Made by a program: the position numbers and the translations under genes. The notes beneath the pieces are model-generated. The model saw only the letters and a list, made by a program, of their open reading frames with translations, searched no databases and was not told where the DNA came from. A DNA stretch of 34,842 nt from Bacteroidota bacterium (GTDB lineage: Bacteria > Bacteroidota > Bacteroidia > Chitinophagales > JADIYW01): the NCBI GenBank assembly GCA_020436225.1, contig JAGQYE010000118.1, forward strand, positions 1-34,842. The letters are read 5' to 3'. Positions 26,448-34,278 of the stretch are shown here, piece by piece. How positions within the stretch are numbered: position 1 is the first letter of the stretch; every line of letters begins with the position of its first letter.

Positions 26448-27248
26448 ATGAAAGCCATGATATTTGCAGCCGGCTTTGGCACTCGCTTAAAACCATTAAC
26501 TGATACTTGTCCGAAAGCCTTAGTGCAAGTAGGCAACAAGCCGATGTTACAACATACTATCGAACATCTAATAAAACATGGTGTATCTGAAATCATCATC
26601 AACATTCATTATCTCGGCAATCAGATAATAGAGTTCTTGCAAGAAAATAATAATTTTAATATTCGTATCGACATCTCTGACGAAACAGATTTGATTTTAG
26701 AAACCGGCGGTGGTTTACTCAAAGCACAACATTTTTTTGATGATAATAAACCGTTTTTAGTTTGTAATGCCGATGTATTTACCAATATCAACCTGACAAA
26801 TTTTTTTCAATTTCATCAGGCACAAAATGCTATTGCTACTTTAGCCGTTCGACACCGAAAATCTTCGAGAGTGTTGTTGTTTGATGAGAAAAATGAATTA
26901 CAAGGTTGGCAAAATTTCAAAAATGAAGAAGCAAAATTTCCAAGCATTTTTGGCGATAGCGCTGCACATTATTACGATGCACAAAGTGAAATTTTTTCCG
27001 ATAAAAAATACGATGCCATAAAAAATGCAACAACTTATGCCTTTAGTGGCTATCAAATTCTATCGCCTGAAATTTTTAAACATACAACAAGAACGGGCAT
27101 CTTTTCTTTAGTAGAATGGTATATTGATATTTGTGCGCAACAAAAAATTATTGCTTACGAACATAATGAAGATGTATGGATAGACATCGGCTCGCCGGTG
27201 CAATTACAAAAAGCAAACGCAATTTATAATTCCATTGCTAAGGATTGA
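26448..27248 (+). CDS. murU: MurU-like sugar-1-phosphate nucleotidyltransferase
   Basis: The 266-aa protein has all the marks of the nucleotidyltransferase family: MKAMIFAAGFGTRLKPLTD, then PKAL with Lys23, the sugar-binding LETGGG at 84-89, metal-binding Asp109 in CNADVF, and a second metal ligand Asp246 in WIDIGSP. ETGGG and the short overall length fit MurU (MurNAc-1-P uridylyltransferase) better than RmlA or GlmU. MurU makes UDP-MurNAc from MurNAc-1-P made by AmgK, bypassing de novo synthesis. The kinase fusion lies about 600 bp upstream, supporting this reading. A mannose-1-P or other hexose-1-P role remains possible. The 3' end overlaps the convergent gene by 11 bp. Confidence 0.8.
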   Translation: MKAMIFAAGFGTRLKPLTDTCPKALVQVGNKPMLQHTIEHLIKHGVSEIIINIHYLGNQIIEFLQENNNFNIRIDISDETDLILETGGGLLKAQHFFDDNKPFLVCNADVFTNINLTNFFQFHQAQNAIATLAVRHRKSSRVLLFDEKNELQGWQNFKNEEAKFPSIFGDSAAHYYDAQSEIFSDKKYDAIKNATTYAFSGYQILSPEIFKHTTRTGIFSLVEWYIDICAQQKIIAYEHNEDVWIDIGSPVQLQKANAIYNSIAKD

Positions 27249-28128
27249 TTTTATATTTCAAATTAGCAAACATCGGTCTGTGGTCAGAAAGTGACATAGA
27301 ATCGCTGTCGTAAAATTTGGGGTCATCTAATTGATAAGATAAAGCCGTAAATTCTATTTTAGCACTACTTCTGTAATATATTTTATCCACTACTTCGCAA
27401 GTTGCATTTGTTGCATTTGGTGAACAATCCATTAACGAATTGCCATCTTGCAAAGGTGCAACACCATTTCTAATTAATTCTATCCAAACATTAGTCAATC
27501 CAACAGAATCCATTTTTCGGATATTATCTTCAATGCGCGTATATCTGCAATTGAAATCACCCATCACAATCAGGGCATTTCCAGCAGAGTTGGCTTCGAT
27601 ATATTGGCAAAGTTGACTGACATTATCTCTACGCGCTGCGTAATCTCCGGCATCGCTCCCGGCATTGCAATGCACGTTGTATAAATCAACATAAGCATTG
27701 TCATTAAATCTCAATCTGCAATACGAAAATCCTTTAGGCGTCAAGCAGTCTGTTCCATTACATTGATTCCATTTTATTCGCTTAAAATCAAGAATTGGAA
27801 TAGTGGAAACAGTGTTTAAGCCATCTCCAAGGCTCACTTCTGCTACATACTTACTTTTATATGGCAATGTGATGTATTTATATAATGAATCGTGATAGTA
27901 AAAATCTTCTTGAACATTGACTATGTCATAAGCATTGAGTAAAGGACTGACAAGATGCATGTGTTTTAGAGGAAATTGGTCTGCATTAATACCTTGAGGT
28001 AATCCGGCAACATTATACGTTAGTAATTTTAGTTCACCTTCATTTGGCAGATCTTTATAAGGAGATTGATTGTCGTTGTTACAGGCAATAGCAAGAAATA
28101 CTAAAACAAAAGGAAATAAATACTTCAT
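27238..28128 (-). CDS. Lipoprotein of the endonuclease/exonuclease/phosphatase (DNase I-like) fold
   Basis: The 296-aa protein has a lipoprotein-type signal (FLAIAC, Cys16) and an EEP fold with the usual catalytic residues in order: Asn39 in LLTYNVAGLP, Glu74 in VNVQEDF, His153 in LYNVHCNAGSD, Asp191 and Asn193 in VMGDFNCR, and Asp282-His283 in SLSDHRPMF. EEP enzymes cleave phosphodiesters or phosphomonoesters; members outside the cytoplasm act as nucleases, sphingomyelinases or inositol-phosphate phosphatases. Which applies is undetermined. Several cysteines (for example NQCNGTDC) may form disulfides in the periplasm or on the surface. The start is ATG at 28128, 41 bp after the upstream gene, so it may share a transcript with glyS and the small protein. 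Confidence 0.88.
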   Translation of the reverse strand: MKYLFPFVLVFLAIACNNDNQSPYKDLPNEGELKLLTYNVAGLPQGINADQFPLKHMHLVSPLLNAYDIVNVQEDFYYHDSLYKYITLPYKSKYVAEVSLGDGLNTVSTIPILDFKRIKWNQCNGTDCLTPKGFSYCRLRFNDNAYVDLYNVHCNAGSDAGDYAARRDNVSQLCQYIEANSAGNALIVMGDFNCRYTRIEDNIRKMDSVGLTNVWIELIRNGVAPLQDGNSLMDCSPNATNATCEVVDKIYYRSSAKIEFTALSYQLDDPKFYDSDSMSLSDHRPMFANLKYKINP

Positions 28129-28169
28129 AAGATTGATTTACCTAAAAATACAATTTTTTATTTGAAATT

Positions 28170-28628
28170 TTATTCTTTAAATAGAACCATTCTGTAAACT
28201 TCATCGCAAGCAGTAACATAGTTGCCATCAAGGTAAAGTTTTTTGACAGATGAGCTTCTGTAAATTCTCAATTCATCAGATTTTCCCATACACCATTGTA
28301 ACCCTTTTGGTAATAAATCACCATAAATCATATCAGTCTGAGTTAAAGTAAGCTGATATGTTTGATAGTTTACAGTGCCGATAATTTTAAATTTTGCTCG
28401 ATACACATCTTCTTGATATCGAAAATATATTTTCATTTCTCCGAAGAAATTTCCGTCGCCTTTATTGTCAACTATATATAGTGAAACAGGTAAACCATTT
28501 CTATTATATTCATCTAAATCATTAGAAAGTAATACACCTTTCCAATTGCCAAGTACAAACGGATTTCCGCCATAAGTTGAAATGGAAATAAAAATAGATA
28601 ATATAAAAATGAGTTTTTTTATCTCAAT
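28170..28628 (-). CDS. Small secreted beta-rich protein with a non-canonical start (ATT)
   Basis: An ATG-based call starts at 28436 and gives only 88 aa, but the same frame is open upstream to an in-frame TAG at 28641-28643 and encodes a convincing export signal: KKLIFILSIFISISTYG, then NPFVLGNWKGVLLSN and SLYIVDNKGDGNFFGE. No ATG, GTG or TTG exists in the extension. The only plausible initiator is ATT at 28626-28628, giving MEIKKLIF and 152 aa. This ATT follows the glyS stop (28633-28635) by 4 nt, so reinitiation by terminating ribosomes is possible. The mature part is beta-rich (AKFKIIGTVNYQTYQLTLTQ). No function is known to me. A start-loss pseudogene or a sequence error is the alternative. 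Confidence 0.65.
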   Translation of the reverse strand: MEIKKLIFILSIFISISTYGGNPFVLGNWKGVLLSNDLDEYNRNGLPVSLYIVDNKGDGNFFGEMKIYFRYQEDVYRAKFKIIGTVNYQTYQLTLTQTDMIYGDLLPKGLQWCMGKSDELRIYRSSSVKKLYLDGNYVTACDEVYRMVLFKE

Positions 28629-28632
28629 GAAT

Positions 28633-30156
28633 TTAATGTTCTAATGCTTTGCGTAGCAAGTTATTCATATCAACTTTTGAGCCAACAATTTTTTCTATTT
28701 CTGAAATCGCAATGCGGTCTTGTTGCATCGTGTCGCGCTCACGAATAGTAACGGTATTGTCTTCCAAAGTTTGATGATCAACCGTAATACAATAAGGCGT
28801 ACCAATAGCATCCATTCTTCTGTAACGCTTGCCTATAGAATCTTTTTCTTCGTAAAAAGTTCTACCTACAAATTTTAATGTGTTGATAATTTCTCGTGCT
28901 TTTTCCGGTAAACCATCTTTTTTCACTAAAGGTAAAACAGCCACTTTTATTGGTGCTAATGCCGGCGGAATATTTAGTACAGTTCTTGTTTCACCGTTTT
29001 CCAATGTTTCTTCTTTTAAGGCATCGCTCATGACACGCAAAAACATTCTATCTAAACCAATAGAAGTTTCGATGACATACGGAACATAATTTTGGTTTAA
29101 TTCCGAATCAAAATACTGCAGTTTTTTGCCGGAATATTTTTGATGTTCCGATAAGTCGAAATCTGTTCTGGAGTGAATGCCTTCTAATTCTTTAAATCCG
29201 ATTGGAAAACGGAATTGGATATCTTCGGCTGCATCGGCATAATGTGCTAATTTTTCGTGTACGTGAAAACGCAATTTTTCCGGCGATGTACCTAAAGCTA
29301 AATGCCATTTTAATCTTGTTTGTTTCCATTTGTCAAACCATTCTTTTTGTGTGCCGGGACGAACAAAAAACTGCATTTCCATTTGCTCAAATTCGCGCAT
29401 ACGGAAAATAAATTGTCGAGCAACAATCTCGTTTCTAAATGCTTTTCCGATTTGTGCAATGCCAAATGGAATTTTCATTCGCGCCGTTTTTTGCACATTC
29501 AAAAAGTTGACAAAAATGCCTTGAGCGGTTTCTGGTCGCAAATAAATAGTGTTTGATTCTTCGCTGACAGAACCTAATTGCGTGTTGAACATTAAATTAA
29601 ATTGACGCACATCTGTCCAATTTTTTGAACCGGAAACTTCACAAACAATTTCATATTCTTCAATCAGTTCTTTATAGCGTTTAAAGTCAGCAGCTTCGGC
29701 AGCTTGTTTGTAGGCTTCTTCTAAAGCTAAACCTTTTGCGTAGTCGCGTGAGGCTTTAACTTTTTCTTCTTCTGATGCTTGAGATAGGTTTTTCTTGGCT
29801 AATTCTTTTTCGCCTTTTTCTTTGAGTTTGTCGATTTTTTCTTCTAACAAAACATCAGCTCTATATCTTTTTTTAGAATCTTTATTGTCGATTAATGGAT
29901 CGGAAAAAGAATCAACGTGTCCGCTGGCTTTCCAAGTAGTTGGATGCATAAAAATAGCAGCATCAATGCCAACAATATTTTCGTGCATTTGCACCATACT
30001 TTTCCACCAATATTCTTTAATTTGATTTTTTAACTCAACTCCAAAAGGACCGTAATCATAAACAGCACCTAAGTTGTCATAAATTTCACTCGACGGAAAA
30101 ATAAATCCGTATTCTTTACAATGTGATACAATTTTCTGTAAATCTATTTCTGCCAT
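28633..30156 (-). CDS. glyS: Glycyl-tRNA synthetase, class II dimeric type
   Basis: I use the ATG at 30156 (507 aa), opening MAEIDLQKIVSHCKEYGFIF; the longer in-frame extension to 30231 adds an unconserved stretch. The class II core shows motif 2 in RPETAQGIFVNF through MKIPFGIAQIGKAFRNEI, the EFEQMEMQFFV segment, and motif 3 in YVIETSIGLDRMFLRVM. The anticodon-binding domain (about 400-507) contains PALAPIKVAVLPLVKKDG and MDAIGTPYCITVD. This is the alpha2 type found in Bacteroidota, not the alpha2beta2 type. A TATCTTTG box ends 6 nt before the ATG. A charged insert (about 110-145, EEKIDKLKEKGEKELAKK) is present, as in related sequences. Confidence 0.97.
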   Translation of the reverse strand: MAEIDLQKIVSHCKEYGFIFPSSEIYDNLGAVYDYGPFGVELKNQIKEYWWKSMVQMHENIVGIDAAIFMHPTTWKASGHVDSFSDPLIDNKDSKKRYRADVLLEEKIDKLKEKGEKELAKKNLSQASEEEKVKASRDYAKGLALEEAYKQAAEAADFKRYKELIEEYEIVCEVSGSKNWTDVRQFNLMFNTQLGSVSEESNTIYLRPETAQGIFVNFLNVQKTARMKIPFGIAQIGKAFRNEIVARQFIFRMREFEQMEMQFFVRPGTQKEWFDKWKQTRLKWHLALGTSPEKLRFHVHEKLAHYADAAEDIQFRFPIGFKELEGIHSRTDFDLSEHQKYSGKKLQYFDSELNQNYVPYVIETSIGLDRMFLRVMSDALKEETLENGETRTVLNIPPALAPIKVAVLPLVKKDGLPEKAREIINTLKFVGRTFYEEKDSIGKRYRRMDAIGTPYCITVDHQTLEDNTVTIRERDTMQQDRIAISEIEKIVGSKVDMNNLLRKALEH

Positions 30157-30162
30157 AATGCG

Positions 30163-30170
30163 CAAAGATA
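30163..30170 (-). promoter_or_regulatory. Putative -7 box for glyS
   Basis: The minus strand reads TATCTTTG, an exact TAnnTTTG match, ending 6 nt before the glyS ATG. The predicted transcription start lies within a few bases of the start codon. No clear -33 TTTG is found at 19-20 bp. Confidence 0.45.
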
Positions 30171-30234
30171 TTTTAGATTTGGGAAATATTGAATTATATT
30201 TAACTAAAAATCCAATTATACCTGAAATCACGGA

Positions 30235-30265
30235 TTGATTATTAATCTATTTGGTATTTAATTTG
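30235..30265 (+). promoter_or_regulatory. Putative promoter of the WG-repeat gene
   Basis: TTG at 30235-30237, a 20-bp spacer and TTAATTTG at 30258-30265, one mismatch from TAnnTTTG. Predicted transcription start is near 30269, leaving a leader of about 21 nt before the ATG at 30290. The same TTAATTTG variant precedes the toxin-antitoxin pair. Confidence 0.4.
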
Positions 30266-30289
30266 ATAACTTATCTAAAAATTCAAATT

Positions 30290-32626
30290 ATGAGATTCAT
30301 TTTCCTTACACTGAGCATTTTTTTATATATACAGTCTGGCATTGCAGATAACAATTTTACCGTTAGCTCTAGATACAAAAATTCTATTTCATCTGTTTAT
30401 TATTCTTTTTCTAATCAATCAGGTTATAATTATAATACTCAATATCGTTATGGTTTATATGATGAGGCGAAGGATAAGTTTATTTTGCCTATGAAATACA
30501 AATCAATTCGGGCTTCTAACGAAGAAAATATTTTTTTTTTAAAAGATACAATAGATAATTGGGGAGTGTATAACATCAAAACAAACTCATTTCTTACCAA
30601 ATTTGAATTTAAAGAAATTAATCAATTTTCTGAAGGGTTGGCTATCGTAACCAAAAAAAATGACAAAGGTGTTTTGCAATATGGAGCATTAGATATTACA
30701 GGTAAAGTGGTTATTCCAATTAAATATCTCTATTTAGGTTCGTTTTCCGAAGGATATATCTGTTTTAAAAAAGACAAAGGATATGGCTATATGAATAAAA
30801 ATGAAGAAGTTTTCATTCCAGCAATTTATAGAAGCCCTGCAAATTTCTCGGAAGGTTTAGCTTGTGTTTCCTTGTTAGATTCTACAAATTATGGGTATAT
30901 AGACAAAAAAAATAAATGGGTAATTCCGCCAACATATCTGCGAGGAAAAGGTTTTGTTGGAAATTTTGCAGTCGTATTTACTTATCGTAATTATACTTTA
31001 GGCGCTGACAGAGGTGGTGTAATAGATAAAACAGGAAAACTTATTGTTCCTCTAAAGTACGATAATATCACCATTACAGATAATTTTTTCATCGTAAATG
31101 AAATCGTAAAAGATGGATATTTAACCAATAAAAAATATGGTATAATTGACAGTAAAGGAAATACAATATTGCCGAATGAGTATGATGATATAAGCAAAAA
31201 ATACGGTACGTATTATTATCAAACTAAAAAAAACAATAAATATAGATTGGTGGACAAATACGGAAAATTTATTACCGAAGAGCAAGATTATATTGCCAGT
31301 TTTACAAATTATAATATTTCCTACCTAAGAAAAGACAATAAATATACAATCATAGATAAAAATCTGAAAACTATATTGCCGGAACGCAACGCGACGTACG
31401 TTATCTTTGGAACGAAAGATAGATTTGCGATATTATTTGATGATAAGTTGGAAATCTATAATCCAAGTGGTAATTTAATTCAAACTATAAAACAAGAAAA
31501 TTCAAATAGCTTTAGTACTGCTTTTAAAAACAACGATGATTCAATAAAAGTAAACTACGATAGAATTATTTTACTATATAATATAAAAACTAAGAGCAAA
31601 CAAATATTAGATTATAAAGACGTTGGAGAGTTTAATGAGAATGGTATTTTTATAGCCAAAAATTCACTTTATGATTTCTTAGATTATACCGGAAAAAAAA
31701 TTAATTCGCAATCTTATAATTCTGTAACTAATTTTTCAGATGGCATTGCTGCCGTACAACTAACAGCTTATTCTTTAATTGATATCGTCAATCAATCCTT
31801 CGAAAAAATAAAAACGGTAAGCAATATATATCAAGGTCCGTTTAGCGAAGGATTGGCAAAAGGAAAAAGTTCTTACGGAAATACGATTGTTTATTTTGAT
31901 AAAAAAGGGAATTATTTTTCTGTTCAGAATGCATCTGAAGGCGGCGATTTTCATAATGGTAGAGCGTATATCAAAGATTTTTATTCTACCAGATATTATT
32001 TTATTGACAAAACCGGCAAAAAAATAGACAACAACCTCTATGATGCAGTTGCAAATTTTTCTGATGAAATGGCTGTCGTAAGAAATGGAAATAAAATTGG
32101 GTTTGTAGATACAACTGGAAAGTTAGTTATTCCTTACAAATACGATTTAGCTACCAACTTTTATAATGGTATCTCAATGGTAAAAGAAGGAAATTTATAT
32201 TATACCATTAATAAAAAAGGTAAACACACAACTAATGATACGTACAATGGCGCATTAGACCAAGCGAACGGAACATTTCCTGTAAAAAAAGGTACTAAAT
32301 TTGGATTAATAGACGATAACGGAAAAACTATTGTCGATTTTAAATATGAAGAAATATCGCCAATGTACGAAGGTGTTGTATGGGCAAAAAATAATGGAAA
32401 ATGGGGAATGTTGGTTGACAAGAAACCGGTTACTGACTTCAAATATGATGGCTTCAACAATTTCAAGAATGGCTATTCAAAAGTTTCTATTAATAATAAA
32501 GTCGGGCTTGTAGATAGAAAAGGCAATGAAGTTATTGAGCCCATCTATGACAAAACGAGCGACGCATTTAAAGACAACGTATTGCTTATTAATGAAGCCG
32601 GAAATAAAATATTTTCTGTTCAATAA
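30290..32626 (+). CDS. Secreted WG-repeat protein
   Basis: I use the ATG at 30290 (778 aa), giving the signal peptide MRFIFLTLSIFLYIQSGIA; the TTG at 30251 adds residues before it. The mature protein is about 18 degenerate WG repeats, each of roughly 35-50 residues with the pattern [YWF]-G-x-[IVL]-[DN]-x-x-G-x-x-[IV]-x-P-x-[KE]-Y-D-x-[IA] and then F-S-E-G-[LIM]-A-x-V, for example IGFVDTTGKLVIPYKYD. WG repeats are thought to form beta-propeller-like or solenoid structures and occur in many exported Bacteroidota proteins, function unknown. Repeats 8-12 are the most diverged. No type IX C-terminal sorting domain is visible. A run of ten T (30531-30540) lies in the coding sequence near codon 81. 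Confidence 0.92.
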   Translation: MRFIFLTLSIFLYIQSGIADNNFTVSSRYKNSISSVYYSFSNQSGYNYNTQYRYGLYDEAKDKFILPMKYKSIRASNEENIFFLKDTIDNWGVYNIKTNSFLTKFEFKEINQFSEGLAIVTKKNDKGVLQYGALDITGKVVIPIKYLYLGSFSEGYICFKKDKGYGYMNKNEEVFIPAIYRSPANFSEGLACVSLLDSTNYGYIDKKNKWVIPPTYLRGKGFVGNFAVVFTYRNYTLGADRGGVIDKTGKLIVPLKYDNITITDNFFIVNEIVKDGYLTNKKYGIIDSKGNTILPNEYDDISKKYGTYYYQTKKNNKYRLVDKYGKFITEEQDYIASFTNYNISYLRKDNKYTIIDKNLKTILPERNATYVIFGTKDRFAILFDDKLEIYNPSGNLIQTIKQENSNSFSTAFKNNDDSIKVNYDRIILLYNIKTKSKQILDYKDVGEFNENGIFIAKNSLYDFLDYTGKKINSQSYNSVTNFSDGIAAVQLTAYSLIDIVNQSFEKIKTVSNIYQGPFSEGLAKGKSSYGNTIVYFDKKGNYFSVQNASEGGDFHNGRAYIKDFYSTRYYFIDKTGKKIDNNLYDAVANFSDEMAVVRNGNKIGFVDTTGKLVIPYKYDLATNFYNGISMVKEGNLYYTINKKGKHTTNDTYNGALDQANGTFPVKKGTKFGLIDDNGKTIVDFKYEEISPMYEGVVWAKNNGKWGMLVDKKPVTDFKYDGFNNFKNGYSKVSINNKVGLVDRKGNEVIEPIYDKTSDAFKDNVLLINEAGNKIFSVQ

Positions 32627-32641
32627 ATTTATTCAGAACAT

Positions 32642-32672
32642 AAAAAAATACGCTACTTAGTAGCGCATTTTT
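32642..32672. terminator. Bidirectional intrinsic terminator
   Basis: CGCTAC (32651-32656), loop TTAG's first three bases, and GTAGCG (32660-32665) form a perfect 6-bp GC-rich stem. It is flanked by seven A (32642-32648) and five T (32668-32672), so it ends transcription in both directions between the convergent WG-repeat and monooxygenase genes. Confidence 0.85.
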
Positions 32673-32690
32673 GATAGTTCAATTTACAGA

Positions 32691-34187
32691 TTAAGCCATT
32701 TCCATTTCTCTCTTTTCTACTCGTCTCAGCTCAACATTATAATCTGGAAGATGTATATTCTTTGTTCTGTTTCTATATTCTAAAGTAAAGCCTGGCCAAA
32801 CGGTGTAGTTTTTGCCGTCTTCACTTAAATACCAACTTTTACAACCGGACAGCCAAATCGTGCCTTCTAATTTTTTCTGAATTTCTTCATTGAATTTGGT
32901 TTGTACATCTTTGCGCACCTCAATGGATTTTATATTTTGATTAATCATCTTTTTAATCGCATCTACAATATAATTCGTTTGCGATTCTATCATATAAATC
33001 ATAGAATTGTGACCTAAGCCGGTATTTGGTCCCAACATGAAAAATAAATTTGGGAAATGATGCACACACGTACCGTAATATGCTTGTGGTGCTACAGAGA
33101 ACACGTCTTTCATCGCAATACCATCTCTACCTTTTACATCATAATATTGGAAACTATCGGCAACATGAAACCCTGTTCCCAAAATAATGGCATCAATTTT
33201 TCTGGATTTGCCATCATTCGTGATCACACTGTCTTTCGTAAATTCTTGGATACCTTCTGTAACAACATCCACATTTTCTTGTGCCAATGCCGGATAATAA
33301 TTGTTTGACAACAACACGCGCTTGCAACCTAAATTAAATGTTGGAGTTAATTTTTTTCTTAATTCTTTATCTTTAATATGCTTGTTGATATGCCATTTTC
33401 CAAGCATTTCGCCAAGTTTCAAAATACGTTTCTCATATTTCATTCCCACTAATTGAAACTCATTAAAATAATAAATAAATTCTCGACTGAGGCGTTGCAT
33501 GATCGGCGCTTTCTCAAATAGCACATTTTGACGAGTAGAAAATTCGCCATCCGGTTTTGGTAATACCCAAGGTGCCGTGCGTTGCATCAAATACAACTTT
33601 TTCACTTTCGGTTGTATTTCCGGCACAAATTGAATGGCACTTGCGCCTGTTCCAATTACGCACACATTCTTGTTTCGTAAATTATAATCGTGATTCCAAT
33701 TAGAGGAATGAAATACTTCTCCTTTAAAATCGTTGATGCCTTTAATGTCCGGCAAACTTGGAATATGCAACGGGCCGTTTCCAACCACAATAGCATTTGC
33801 AGTTAATTTTTCTTTCCTTTGATTAGTTATCGTCCAAATGCCCGATTCATCGTTATATTTTGCCGACTTTACTTCCCAATCAAAAATGATATGGTCATAT
33901 AAACCATATTTCTGCACGCAATATTTAGTGTATTCTAAAATTTCCGGTTGTGGTGAATATTCTCTTGACCAATTTGGATTTGGCTCAAATGAAAATGAAT
34001 ACAAATTTGATTTCACATCACAAGCAGCACCCGGATAGTGATTGTCGCGCCAAGTGCCGCCTACTTCATTGGCTTTTTCTAATATCTTAAAGTTATGAAA
34101 ACCGGCTTTCTTAAGTTGGATACCAACACAAATTCCCGAAAATCCTGTTCCGGTTATTAATACAGAAAAATCATTGTTCTTTGCCAT
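32691..34187 (-). CDS. Flavin-containing monooxygenase of the Baeyer-Villiger type
   Basis: The 498-aa protein has the FAD-binding GTGFSG at 13-18, then EVGGTWRDNHYPGAACD, the Baeyer-Villiger fingerprint F-x-G-x-x-x-H-x-x-x-W at 154-164 (FKGEVFHSSNW, ending W-N rather than W-P), the NADPH-binding GTGASA at 179-184 and the downstream ILGTGFHV. Such enzymes insert oxygen next to a carbonyl (ketone to ester) or oxidise heteroatoms with NADPH and O2. The substrate is not readable. It is about the standard length for the short type I class. The start is ATG at 34187. The SBF-like transporter gene lies 91 bp upstream on the same strand. Confidence 0.92.
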   Translation of the reverse strand: MAKNNDFSVLITGTGFSGICVGIQLKKAGFHNFKILEKANEVGGTWRDNHYPGAACDVKSNLYSFSFEPNPNWSREYSPQPEILEYTKYCVQKYGLYDHIIFDWEVKSAKYNDESGIWTITNQRKEKLTANAIVVGNGPLHIPSLPDIKGINDFKGEVFHSSNWNHDYNLRNKNVCVIGTGASAIQFVPEIQPKVKKLYLMQRTAPWVLPKPDGEFSTRQNVLFEKAPIMQRLSREFIYYFNEFQLVGMKYEKRILKLGEMLGKWHINKHIKDKELRKKLTPTFNLGCKRVLLSNNYYPALAQENVDVVTEGIQEFTKDSVITNDGKSRKIDAIILGTGFHVADSFQYYDVKGRDGIAMKDVFSVAPQAYYGTCVHHFPNLFFMLGPNTGLGHNSMIYMIESQTNYIVDAIKKMINQNIKSIEVRKDVQTKFNEEIQKKLEGTIWLSGCKSWYLSEDGKNYTVWPGFTLEYRNRTKNIHLPDYNVELRRVEKREMEMA

Positions 34188-34255
34188 ACATTAAATTTAA
34201 TAAATTAAAGTTAGTGGTAATTCTCATTTATGAAATGTACATAAGCTAATTTATG

Positions 34256-34274
34256 CAATACTAGCCTTGTATTG
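34256..34274. repeat. Small inverted repeat between transporter and monooxygenase genes
   Basis: CAATAC (34256-34261) and GTATTG (34269-34274) form a perfect 6-bp stem with a 7-nt loop just after the transporter stop. It lacks a T tract on either side, so it could be a weak 3' hairpin or a protein-binding site in the 91-bp spacer. Confidence 0.3.
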
Positions 34275-34278
34275 ATAT

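Noticed and set aside
30290-32626. WG-repeat protein as a type IX secretion cargo
   Set aside because: The C-terminus is another WG repeat, and no C-terminal sorting domain is visible; a signal peptide alone does not show type IX export.
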